This document shows positions 1 through 6,370 of a stretch of DNA of 11,764 nucleotides, in pieces. Both the position numbers and the translations under genes were made by a program. Origin of the DNA: Gemmatimonadota bacterium. Lineage in GTDB: Bacteria; ARS69. The stretch covers positions 1 to 11,764 of the forward strand of contig BQJX01000032.1 of the NCBI GenBank assembly GCA_021604925.1, in the 5' to 3' direction. The first letter of the stretch is position 1. Each line of letters starts with the position of its first letter. The notes beneath the pieces were generated by a model. It made no database searches. It was given only the letters and a program-made list of their open reading frames with translations, and was not told where the DNA came from.

Positions 1-37
1 GCACCGCGGCCCCCAGCGCGCCGGGGCCGAGCCTCAC
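1..37 (-). CDS. Start of an unidentified gene, probably an exported protein (partial)
   Basis: A GTG codon at 37-35 overlaps the TGA stop (36-34) of the upstream glycosidase gene in a GTGA arrangement. A GGAGG sequence lies 6 bases before it on the minus strand. The 12 visible codons read MRLGPGALGAAV, a basic then hydrophobic start that would suit a signal peptide. The gene runs off the left edge, so its function cannot be judged. The overlap suggests translational coupling with the glycosidase gene. It is called only from the overlap and ribosome-binding site, and could be chance. Confidence 0.45.
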   Translation of the reverse strand, partial: MRLGPGALGAAV

Positions 38-1053
38 GAGCCGCCTCCCCACGCCGCCCGCAACTCGTCCAGCGCCGGCTTGCCGCGGGGGCTGAAGCCG
101 TCGTCCATCGGTCCGCCGGACTCGTCCAGCGGCCAATCCCACCAGTACATGCCGCGAATCCACGAAACGTCGGCCACGGCGGCGAGTCCCGCCCAGTAGA
201 GGTCCGCCTGCTCGGCCAGGTCCGTCGCCGCGCCCGTGTCGTACGTCATGGGCGCCATGCCGGCGCCGTCGAAACTGGCGTAGCCGATCTCCGTGAACAC
301 GACGTCGCGGCCCACCGCTTTCCGGATCGCGTCCAGACGCGCCAACCACGGCTGCCAGGCGGCCAGGATCTCCAGACGACTGGGCGCGTTCGAGTCCGCC
401 ACCGGGTAATACGCGTCCACTCCGATGGCGTCCACCGCATCCCAGAACGGCACCTGCCCCACTTCGTCCCAGGACGCCGCGTACAGGATCTCTCCGGCAA
501 ACGCCTCGCGAGCCGCCGCGATCACGCGTCGCCAGTCCTGCTCGTGCCCGACCAGACGGCCCAGCTCCGTTCCCACCACCAGCGTCACCGCCTCGGCCCG
601 GGTGGCGGCCTCCGCGCACTCGCGAACGAACTCCAGATACTCCGCGAACCAGGCGTCCTTGTCCGCGGGATCGAGGAAGCCGCGCCAGGTGCCGTCCTCG
701 ATATCCACGTGGAGCTTCAGCACCACGCCCAGCGATCGCTCCCGGGCCCAGTCCGTGGCCAACTGGAACGCCTGGAAGTCCGGCGTGACAGGCAGCGAAC
801 CGAACGAGCTGGATCGCGCGGTGGCTTGGCGGATGGTCACGATGAACACGGCGCGATTGGCCCCGGTGGCGGCCACGTCGTCCAGCGCCCGTCGGCCCTG
901 GGCCGAGGCGTAGCCGAATCGGGTCCAGTCCCCCAGCGTCATCCCGCGAGCTTCCAGGTGCGGAGTCGAAGGCGCCGGACCGGTGGGAGTCTCTTCGGCG
1001 CAGCTCCCAAGCAGGGGAGTGACCAGAAACAACGCAAGCATTGCGCTTCGCAT
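34..1053 (-). CDS. GH113-like glycoside hydrolase lipoprotein (TIM-barrel)
   Basis: This 339-residue protein opens with a lipoprotein signal peptide; the lipobox is LLGSC, with Cys18 the predicted lipid site. The rest reads as the TIM-barrel glycosidase fold of GH113, whose studied members are beta-mannanases. Visible family landmarks are KLHVDIEDGTWRG (about 113-125), GTEL with the probable acid/base Glu163, FTEIGY with the probable nucleophile Glu255, WWDW (304-307) and FSPRGKP near the C-terminus. Both expected catalytic glutamates are present, so an active retaining enzyme is plausible, but the substrate cannot be read from sequence. Anchored in the envelope, it would act on external or periplasmic glycans. 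It is transcribed away from the rightward operon and shares only the intergenic region with it. The start at 1053 has GGGGAG nine bases upstream; Met5 is an alternative. Confidence 0.82.
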   Translation of the reverse strand: MRSAMLALFLVTPLLGSCAEETPTGPAPSTPHLEARGMTLGDWTRFGYASAQGRRALDDVAATGANRAVFIVTIRQATARSSSFGSLPVTPDFQAFQLATDWARERSLGVVLKLHVDIEDGTWRGFLDPADKDAWFAEYLEFVRECAEAATRAEAVTLVVGTELGRLVGHEQDWRRVIAAAREAFAGEILYAASWDEVGQVPFWDAVDAIGVDAYYPVADSNAPSRLEILAAWQPWLARLDAIRKAVGRDVVFTEIGYASFDGAGMAPMTYDTGAATDLAEQADLYWAGLAAVADVSWIRGMYWWDWPLDESGGPMDDGFSPRGKPALDELRAAWGGGS

Positions 1054-1227
1054 CTCTACCCGCTCCCCGTTGCGACCAGTCTACCGGACCGGGCGTCCCA
1101 CGTCGCGAGTGCGCATTTTGCACACTTCGCCTCCGCATCGTGCACATCCGCGCCTGGCCCGGTGTCACGAATCACCAGAAAGCGTACGAGTTCGCGCCCA
1201 GGTGGCAGAAACCCCCATTTCCGACAC

Positions 1228-1242
1228 TGGCCCGGAGATTGC
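1228..1242 (+). promoter_or_regulatory. Predicted sigma-54 (RpoN) promoter for the rightward operon
   Basis: The sequence TGGCCCGGAGATTGC matches the sigma-54 consensus TGGCACG-N4-TTGC at every defined position except one (C for A at the fifth base). The invariant GG (-24) and GC (-12) elements have the required 10-base separation. Transcription would start about 12 bases past the GC, near 1254, giving a leader of about 53 bases before the ATG at 1307. Sigma-54 promoters require an ATP-driven enhancer-binding activator; none is encoded in this window. The match was found by eye. Confidence 0.6.
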
Positions 1243-1294
1243 GTTGGGAACTCGGTTTCGCGCGGAAGCGGAGTCCGTCATCCCCGCCCCCTAC

Positions 1295-1300
1295 GGAGGT
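1295..1300 (+). promoter_or_regulatory. Strong ribosome-binding site fixing the first operon start
   Basis: GGAGGT lies 6 bases before the ATG at 1307. It is the best Shine-Dalgarno match in the frame and decides that the coding region starts here. The open frame itself extends far upstream into the intergenic region. The protein from this ATG begins with a lipoprotein signal, which supports the choice. Confidence 0.8.
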
Positions 1301-1306
1301 GGACCC

Positions 1307-1738
1307 ATGTTCCATCGATCAGTTCGAGACTCCCGACGCTGGATCGGGTTCCTCGCGGTGGGCTGCCTGGGTTGCGCCTCTCCCCTGGAGCCGGTGGCTC
1401 CCCCCAGCGGAGGAACCGAGTTGACGCTCGACTTTGCGACGTATCAGCGCGACGTGGCTCCGATCCTGCTGAGTCAGGGATGTTCCACCGCCGAATGCCA
1501 CGGTGGCGGAATTCGCGGAACGTACGAGCTCTCGCCGCTCGACGCGCCCAACGCGCAGTTCGATTTCGAGCAGACCGCCATTCAGGTGAACGTGGCGGAA
1601 CTCACCGCGAGTCCGATCCTGGCCGAGCCGCTGGCCGAGAGCGCCGGTGGAACGCCCCATCAGCACGAGCCGTTCGCATCCATCTGGGACAGCGACTACC
1701 AGACGATCCTGGCCTGGATCGAAGCGGGGGTGCAATGA
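1307..1738 (+). CDS. Small cytochrome c-like lipoprotein with a CX4CH motif
   Basis: This 143-residue protein begins with a signal peptide and a lipobox (AVGC, Cys20, or LGC, Cys23). The mature part contains YQRDVAPILLSQGC followed by CSTAECHGG: Cys59, Cys64 and His65 form CX4CH. A DVAPIL lead-in before a cysteine pair and CHG is typical of Planctomycete-type cytochrome c domains (PSCyt). CX4CH is an accepted, less common heme-binding spacing, so one covalent heme c is possible but not proven. The tail PHQHEPF...DYQTILAWIEAG also fits that family, where it often supplies a distal ligand. It is the first gene of the operon and overlaps the next by 4 bases. The same DIAPI-C-CH layout recurs at the C-terminus of the large lipoprotein two genes downstream. 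Confidence 0.72.
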   Translation: MFHRSVRDSRRWIGFLAVGCLGCASPLEPVAPPSGGTELTLDFATYQRDVAPILLSQGCSTAECHGGGIRGTYELSPLDAPNAQFDFEQTAIQVNVAELTASPILAEPLAESAGGTPHQHEPFASIWDSDYQTILAWIEAGVQ

Positions 1739-2370
1739 GATCGCTTCGCCTGGCCGCGTTGGGAGCGGCTGTCGCCGGATACGTGAGCGCCGGTTCTCCG
1801 GTCGTTGCGCAGGAACCGTCTGCGGACGCGGCGACCGCGCCCTCCATCGTGAACGGCCGGGAGTACCTCGTGCCGGAACTGGCAGGTTCCACGTTCCATG
1901 TGAGCGAGGGGACCCGCCCGTTTCGCCACCGGCTGTCGTTCAGCCCGGCGTTCGGCACGCTCGGCGACGACCGGCTGTTCGCCGTGCGCGGTACCTACCA
2001 TCCGAGTTCGTGGCTGGCCTGGGAGGCCGGAATCGGCCACGCGCCGGGCGAGTCGGTCCACGCGCTCGTTCACACCGTGAGCGGCGTGCTTCGCTACCCG
2101 CTTCCCAGTCGCTTCCAACCGTACGTGGCCGGCGGCTACGGGATGATCCTGGTCTTTCCGGGCGAATCCCTGAACGCCGACCCCGTCACGGAGAACACCC
2201 TGACCATGGGAGGCGGACTCGAGTTCTACGTTCGGGACGACCTGGCCCTCCGAGTGGAGCGTCGCGGCGTCTACATCATCGGTGATGATCCGGTCACTTC
2301 CGGATCCGCCACTTACCAGTACGGCGAGACCACGGTCGGCCTCGCGTTCTACCGAGGCCTGGGGAATTGA
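1735..2370 (+). CDS. Small outer-membrane beta-barrel protein
   Basis: The ATG at 1735 overlaps the preceding TGA (ATGA), with GGGGG four bases before it. The product has 211 residues and a signal peptide with likely cleavage after VVAQ (residue 26). The rest alternates hydrophobic and polar residues in short strands rich in Gly and aromatics (YVAGGYGMI, MGGGLEFYV, ETTVGLAFY), as in eight-stranded OmpA/OmpW-like barrels. No catalytic motif is visible. Its place between two cytochrome-like lipoproteins suggests an outer-membrane partner or anchor for them, but that is inference from position only. A specific family was not recognised. Confidence 0.7.
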   Translation: MRSLRLAALGAAVAGYVSAGSPVVAQEPSADAATAPSIVNGREYLVPELAGSTFHVSEGTRPFRHRLSFSPAFGTLGDDRLFAVRGTYHPSSWLAWEAGIGHAPGESVHALVHTVSGVLRYPLPSRFQPYVAGGYGMILVFPGESLNADPVTENTLTMGGGLEFYVRDDLALRVERRGVYIIGDDPVTSGSATYQYGETTVGLAFYRGLGN

Positions 2371-2410
2371 AGTGCCCGCCTCCGTTCAGCACACCCCCGA
2401 GGAGAAGCCC

Positions 2411-4420
2411 ATGAGACGCGGGATTCTGTTGCTCCCGACCCTCGCCATTCTGTTGAGCGCATGTCGCAACGGCGGGAGTGCACCGGACGATCTGATCGTC
2501 ACGCAGGAGACGACGGAGGCGATTGTCTTCGTCAAGACCACGGCCGAAGAGACGCTGAACCGCAGCTGGGCGGCGTCCAATCTGTACACCCTGGCCCCGA
2601 TCGCGCCGGACGGCGTGGTCAAGCCATTGACGAACTTCACCGGCGCCAGCATCTCGGATCCCTGCGTCTCGTATGACGGGGAGCGGATCCTGTTCTCGAT
2701 GCGGCAGAGCGGTGACCCCTACCGCAACATCTGGGAGATCGGTGCCGACGGCACGGGCCTGCGCCAGGTGACCAGCGGCGACGGGCACGACTTCGATCCC
2801 ATCTACCTGCCGAGCGGCCAGATCCTGTTCACCAGCTCGCGCGGCAACGAGATGGACGAGTACAACCACTCGCCCGCCGAGCACATGCACGTGTGCAATG
2901 CGGACGGCACCGGAATCGAGCGGATCAGCTTCAACCAGAGCGATGACTTCGATCCGGTGGTCCTGCCGACCGGCCGCATCGCCTACACGCGCTGGGACCA
3001 CTTCGGCACGTTCAACCGGTTTCCGCTGTTCGCGACGAACCCGGACGGCACCGGAACGTTCCACTCGTTCGGCCCTCACGGCCGCAACTTCTTCCATGCA
3101 TATCCCATGAGCGACGGCCGCCTGATCGCGATCGAGTCGACCATGGTGAACGAGGACGCCGGCCCCATTGCCGTGCTCAAGACGGAAGCGGGTCCCGCCG
3201 ATCCGGCGCCCGCCGACGGAACGCACTGGGACGTGCTCACCGCCAACGTGAACAATAACGGTGCGCCCTGGGCGTACGGCGCGTTCAAGTACCCGCATCC
3301 GCTGGGTGAGCGCAACTTCGTGGCGTCGTACACGCTGCCGGCCGCCGACGACGCGGAAGTGGACTACGGCCTGTACACGTTCTCGCTGCGCCAGGACGGC
3401 GCGGGCAGCCCCGAGGACCCGGCCACGCTGTCCATCATCGATCTCACGTTCCTGTACAACGACCCGCTGACGAACGAGTACGACGCCCAGCTCATCGCGC
3501 CGCGCTCGATCCCGCCGGTCATCGAGCGCACGGTCGATTTGCGCGCCTCGTCCGGAACGTTCCTGGCCCAGGATGTCTTCAACCGGACCGGCGCGGCCGA
3601 CGGGCAGGAAATGCCCCGTCGGGGCATCGACACGATCGACCGGATCGCCGTGATCGCGGCCCGGCCCACCCGTCCGGGCGAGCGGAACGAGTTCTCCGCG
3701 AACGACTTCGAGAAGCGCGCGCTGATCGGCTTTGCGCCGGTGCAGCCGGACGGCTCGGTCATGTTCGACGTGCCCGCCGACACGCCCATCAGCTTTGCCA
3801 CGCTGGACGAGCACGATCGCGGCTTCGTGGTGAAGCGGACGCACCTCTACGTGCGACCCGGCGAGAAGTTCCTGAAGTGCGTGGGCTGCCACGAGGGTCG
3901 CACCTCGGGCGAGCCGCTGGCCACGAACCTGGCGCCGATGGCGGCCGAGCTGCCGGCCACGGACCTGAATCTTCCGGAATCGCAGTGGCGGATCATCAAC
4001 TACGAGACCGACATCGCGCCGATCGTCGAGGCCAAGTGCGCCGACTGCCACATCGAACGGATCACCACTCGCAACGAGGTGGCGATGGACGACCAGGGCG
4101 TCCCGTTCACCATCGCGGTGACCGAGACGATTCCGGCGCCCGGCGACCTCCCGCTGACCTCCGAGCTGATCGAGGGCGGCGAGATGATGGCCGAGTTCCC
4201 GCGCGCCTACGTGAACCTGTCCGGTGAGCCGGAAGAGCGTGCCGCCAACGTGGTGCGACCGGCCTTCCCGCGACGTTCGCTGCTGGTCGACGCCATCCTG
4301 GGTCTCGGCGCGCACGAGTCCACCGGTGCCCATCCGGATCCGGCGGGGCCCTACGCCCTGACGGACGAGGAGAAGGAAACCATCAACTTCTGGGTGCTGC
4401 TGGGCGCCCAGTACAAGTAG
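2411..4420 (+). CDS. Hydrazine synthase alpha-like diheme lipoprotein with beta-propeller
   Basis: This 669-residue lipoprotein (lipobox LSAC, Cys18) has the layout of HzsA-like proteins. TolB/WD40-like propeller repeats occupy roughly residues 80-290, with motifs such as ADGTGLRQVT, FDPIYLPSGQILFTSSR and NADGTGIERIS. A middle domain follows, then two heme-type motifs: CVGCH (490-494) and CADCH (543-547). The stretch ALIGFAPVQPDGSVMFDVPA leading to YVRPGEKFLKCVGCHE is characteristic of the hydrazine synthase alpha family. HMHVC (158-162) carries a lone propeller cysteine that could bind metal, as a zinc site is known in true HzsA. HzsB and HzsC partners are absent, so a hydrazine-forming complex is not indicated; such homologues occur widely in non-anammox bacteria with unknown roles. 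The start is set by GAGGAG six bases before ATG. A surface or periplasmic redox role is inferred. Confidence 0.78.
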   Translation: MRRGILLLPTLAILLSACRNGGSAPDDLIVTQETTEAIVFVKTTAEETLNRSWAASNLYTLAPIAPDGVVKPLTNFTGASISDPCVSYDGERILFSMRQSGDPYRNIWEIGADGTGLRQVTSGDGHDFDPIYLPSGQILFTSSRGNEMDEYNHSPAEHMHVCNADGTGIERISFNQSDDFDPVVLPTGRIAYTRWDHFGTFNRFPLFATNPDGTGTFHSFGPHGRNFFHAYPMSDGRLIAIESTMVNEDAGPIAVLKTEAGPADPAPADGTHWDVLTANVNNNGAPWAYGAFKYPHPLGERNFVASYTLPAADDAEVDYGLYTFSLRQDGAGSPEDPATLSIIDLTFLYNDPLTNEYDAQLIAPRSIPPVIERTVDLRASSGTFLAQDVFNRTGAADGQEMPRRGIDTIDRIAVIAARPTRPGERNEFSANDFEKRALIGFAPVQPDGSVMFDVPADTPISFATLDEHDRGFVVKRTHLYVRPGEKFLKCVGCHEGRTSGEPLATNLAPMAAELPATDLNLPESQWRIINYETDIAPIVEAKCADCHIERITTRNEVAMDDQGVPFTIAVTETIPAPGDLPLTSELIEGGEMMAEFPRAYVNLSGEPEERAANVVRPAFPRRSLLVDAILGLGAHESTGAHPDPAGPYALTDEEKETINFWVLLGAQYK

Positions 4421-4423
4421 GAG
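4419..4423 (+). promoter_or_regulatory. Ribosome-binding site overlapping a stop codon
   Basis: AGGAG begins inside the TAG stop of the HzsA-like gene (4418-4420) and sits 6 bases before the ATG at 4430. Terminating ribosomes would sit on the initiation site of the thioredoxin gene, which suggests coupled translation. The same arrangement recurs at 10196-10200, inside the TAG stop that ends at 10197. Confidence 0.7.
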
Positions 4424-4429
4424 CGCCCG

Positions 4430-4972
4430 ATGCATCGACTGGCCTGGATGGTGTTGGGCAGCCTGGTTCTTGGCAGCACGCCGTGCGTCGCAGAAGAGGC
4501 GCCCGGCGGCTGGGAAGCCACGCTGGCCAATCACGAGCTGAGCGGACCGGACAACGGGCCGCTGCGGATCGGAGATCTGCAGGGAGACGTGGTGGTCGTG
4601 AACTTCTGGGCCAGTTGGTGCAAACCCTGTCGCAAGGAGCTTCGGGTGCTGAACGACTGGGCGGACGATCTCGCCGGACAGGCGGCCAGCGTGGTGGCGG
4701 TTTCGATCGATCAGGATCGCAAGCACGCCGAGCGCTTCCTGGCCGACGCGGGCCTGACCCTGCCGCTCTATCACGACGGCCCGAACGGACTGGCGCGGGC
4801 GCTGGACCTGCCCTCGCTCCCGTGCACGGTCCTGCTGGATTCGCAGGGTCGCGTGATCCGCGTGGCCCGGGACGGCTCCACCGAAGTGCTGCAGGAGCTG
4901 CGCAACACCGTTCGTTCGCTGCTGGACGAGGGGCAGACGGCCCGTCGCGCGACCGAGGGAGCCGCCGGATGA
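4430..4972 (+). CDS. TlpA/ResA-type extracytoplasmic thioredoxin
   Basis: This 180-residue protein has a signal peptide (cleavage probably near CVAEE, residue 20) and a thioredoxin fold. VVVVNFWASWCKPC contains the active-site cysteines Cys64 and Cys67. IDQDRKHAERFL is the usual TlpA/AhpC-TSA helix region, and LPSLPCTVLLD carries the cis-proline Pro131. The residue after the cis-proline is Cys132, where Thr is usual, giving a third cysteine beside the active site. Members of this family reduce or isomerise disulfides of exported proteins, including apocytochromes before heme attachment. Likely clients here are the cysteine-bearing lipoproteins around it, especially the DUF4266 protein whose gene overlaps its stop by 4 bases. 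TlpA-like genes beside DUF4266 and DUF3570 recur in many genomes. The exact substrate is unknown. Confidence 0.88.
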   Translation: MHRLAWMVLGSLVLGSTPCVAEEAPGGWEATLANHELSGPDNGPLRIGDLQGDVVVVNFWASWCKPCRKELRVLNDWADDLAGQAASVVAVSIDQDRKHAERFLADAGLTLPLYHDGPNGLARALDLPSLPCTVLLDSQGRVIRVARDGSTEVLQELRNTVRSLLDEGQTARRATEGAAG

Positions 4973-5196
4973 AACGCGCCGCGCTGCTCCTGCTCACGGT
5001 GGGTCTCCTGGCCGCCGGCTCCATTCTCAGCGGATGCGCCACCGTGCGCCCCTACGAGAAGGAACGCCTGGCGGATCCGATCATGTCGTTTCGCGAGGAA
5101 ACCCGCGAGGCGACCCGGGAGCTCCACTGGATCGAGGCGCGCGAGGGTTCGAACGGCGGCACCGGCGTGAGCGGAGGCGGGTGCGCATGCAACTAG
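4969..5196 (+). CDS. DUF4266 small lipoprotein with C-terminal GGGCACN
   Basis: This 75-residue protein starts at an ATG overlapping the previous TGA, with GAGGGAG seven bases upstream. It has a lipoprotein signal (ILSGC, Cys23) followed by the DUF4266 signature: ATVRPYEKERLADPIMSF, a charged helix, then AREG-N-GGTG-SGGGCACN. The family normally ends GGGCGCN; here the middle Gly is Ala. The mature protein thus has a lipidated N-terminus and a glycine-rich tail ending in Cys-X-Cys-Asn, well suited to bind a metal, carry a disulfide or receive a modification. Its biochemical function has not been established to my knowledge. Neighbours on both sides, a thioredoxin and a DUF3570 barrel, are its usual genomic partners. 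The last codons overlap the start of the DUF3570 gene. Confidence 0.88.
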   Translation: MKRAALLLLTVGLLAAGSILSGCATVRPYEKERLADPIMSFREETREATRELHWIEAREGSNGGTGVSGGGCACN

Positions 5197-6344
5197 CACG
5201 CGAACTCCGGCGAAACGGAGCGGCGATTCTGGCGACCGGAGCGGCAATGGTGGCCGGCAGTCCCGCCGTCGCAGGCACCACGTTGCACGACTCGGAGGCG
5301 GAGATGCGATTCGAGCTGTTCACGGACTCCGACCACGTGCGGGTGTCCAGCGCCGGCGGGTCGTGGGGAGCCGCGCTCCAGGACAACTGGAACGTGGCCG
5401 TGGACTGGCTGCGCCAGGTGGTCACGGTGCCCGGGATCGCCGCAGCGCCGGGCAGCCAGGAGGCGGCGGACTCCGTTTCCGGCGCCAGCCGCCCGATCGC
5501 CAGCGACTCCGATCCGCACGCGGACTTCTACAAGAGCCGGCAGCAGGTGAGCACCGCCTTGAACTGGAACGGCGCCTCGGCCGGCTACTACGTCTCTTCG
5601 GAGTCCGACTACTTTGCCCAGCAGGTCTCCGGTTCGTTCGAGCGGGGTCTGCTGAACGACAACCTGCTGCTGTCCCTGAGCGGGAGCTACGGATGGGACT
5701 CCATCGACCCCGCGGAGGACACCGACGGGCAGACGGAGGCGGATCGCAAGACGACCACGCACGGAGCGTTCGTGGCCACGCAGGTCCTCACGCCGATCAC
5801 CATGCTCCAGGCCGGAGTGGAGCTCTCCAGTGTGGGCGGCCTCCAGCACAACCCGTACCGGAACATCTACGTGGACGGTGGCTACATCGCGGAGCGGCAT
5901 CCCGACTCGCGGCTCCGCCAGGACGTGTTCTTCCGGCTGAACCAGTACCTCCCCAATCGCGCCAGCGCCAAGCTCGGCTACAAGCTGTATCGCGACGACT
6001 GGGGGATCCAGTCGCACACGGTGGAGTCGAAACTCAGCCAGTACGTGGGACAGCGGGTGACGGTGCGCTATCGCCATCGCTACTACGTGCAGACCGAATC
6101 CGATTTCTTCAGTGAGAGCTACACCACGCCCGGCGGAATCGATGGATACCGCACCGGCGACTACCGGATGGGCGACTTCTCGTCGCACCTGTTCGGTACC
6201 AAGATTTCCGTGGACCTCGGACGAGGTCCCATCGAGGTCGACTGGCTGGAGAACGTCGGCATCGTGGCGAAGTACGAGCGGTACTTCAACAGCAACAACT
6301 TCTCCGCCAACATCCTTGAGACGGCGCTCGCGCTGTCGTTCTAG
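5187..6344 (+). CDS. DUF3570 outer-membrane beta-barrel protein
   Basis: The ATG at 5187 lies inside the last codons of the DUF4266 gene (10-base overlap), with GGAGG nine bases upstream. The open frame continues further left, but this start gives a proper signal peptide cleaved near AVA (residue 29). The 385-residue product shows DUF3570 landmarks: an early DNWNVAVDW strand, LQHNPYRNIYV (219-229), LRLNQYLP-like FFRLNQYLPNRAS, YRDDWGIQSHT (268-278), and RYRHRYYVQTESDFFS. It ends in Phe, as outer-membrane barrels do for Bam recognition. The many alternating strands imply a large barrel. Function is unknown; the tight coupling to DUF4266 and the thioredoxin suggests that the lipoprotein works with or inside this barrel. 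Length is normal and no damage is seen. Confidence 0.88.
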   Translation: MQLARELRRNGAAILATGAAMVAGSPAVAGTTLHDSEAEMRFELFTDSDHVRVSSAGGSWGAALQDNWNVAVDWLRQVVTVPGIAAAPGSQEAADSVSGASRPIASDSDPHADFYKSRQQVSTALNWNGASAGYYVSSESDYFAQQVSGSFERGLLNDNLLLSLSGSYGWDSIDPAEDTDGQTEADRKTTTHGAFVATQVLTPITMLQAGVELSSVGGLQHNPYRNIYVDGGYIAERHPDSRLRQDVFFRLNQYLPNRASAKLGYKLYRDDWGIQSHTVESKLSQYVGQRVTVRYRHRYYVQTESDFFSESYTTPGGIDGYRTGDYRMGDFSSHLFGTKISVDLGRGPIEVDWLENVGIVAKYERYFNSNNFSANILETALALSF

Positions 6345-6356
6345 CGCGAAGAAACG

Positions 6357-6362
6357 AAGGAG
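6357..6362 (+). promoter_or_regulatory. Ribosome-binding site of the NHL surface protein
   Basis: AAGGAG lies 8 bases before the ATG at 6371, in the 26-base gap after the DUF3570 stop. The gap contains no hairpin or T-run, so the transcript probably continues through it. Confidence 0.75.
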
Positions 6363-6370
6363 TCGAGCCC

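Larger units (their letters stand above)
1054..1306. other. Divergent intergenic region, no gene seen
   Basis: This 253-base gap separates the leftward glycosidase gene from the rightward operon. Open frames crossing it are extensions or shadows of flanking genes. It contains a near-consensus sigma-54 promoter at 1228-1242 pointing right and a strong ribosome-binding site at 1295-1300. Small dyads occur further upstream: GTGC-N7-GCAC at 1109-1123, GTGCAC at 1140-1145 and GGTG-N8-CACC at 1161-1176. These lie at distances where enhancer sites for sigma-54 activators usually sit. No convincing -35/-10 pair was seen for the leftward gene. Confidence 0.8.

Noticed and set aside
544..1734. A long plus-strand frame running across the glycosidase gene into the barrel gene
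   Set aside because: It is only an upstream extension of the barrel frame. The ribosome-binding site and signal peptide place the real start at 1735, and the glycosidase on the other strand has intact catalytic motifs.
2371..2410. Possible promoter or terminator in the widest gap of the operon
   Set aside because: The 40 bases show only a ribosome-binding site (GAGGAG); no hairpin, T-run or promoter motif was found.
2411..4420. A true hydrazine synthase (anammox) alpha subunit
   Set aside because: No HzsB or HzsC gene is present, the tyrosine expected shortly after the first CXXCH is not seen, and the operon context is unlike anammox loci. Only family resemblance is claimed.
2294..4774. A minus-strand open frame of about 826 codons opposite the HzsA-like and thioredoxin genes
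   Set aside because: It is the antisense shadow of GC-rich coding sequence: Arg/Gly/His/Val-rich, no signal or domain, and it crosses two well-supported plus-strand genes.
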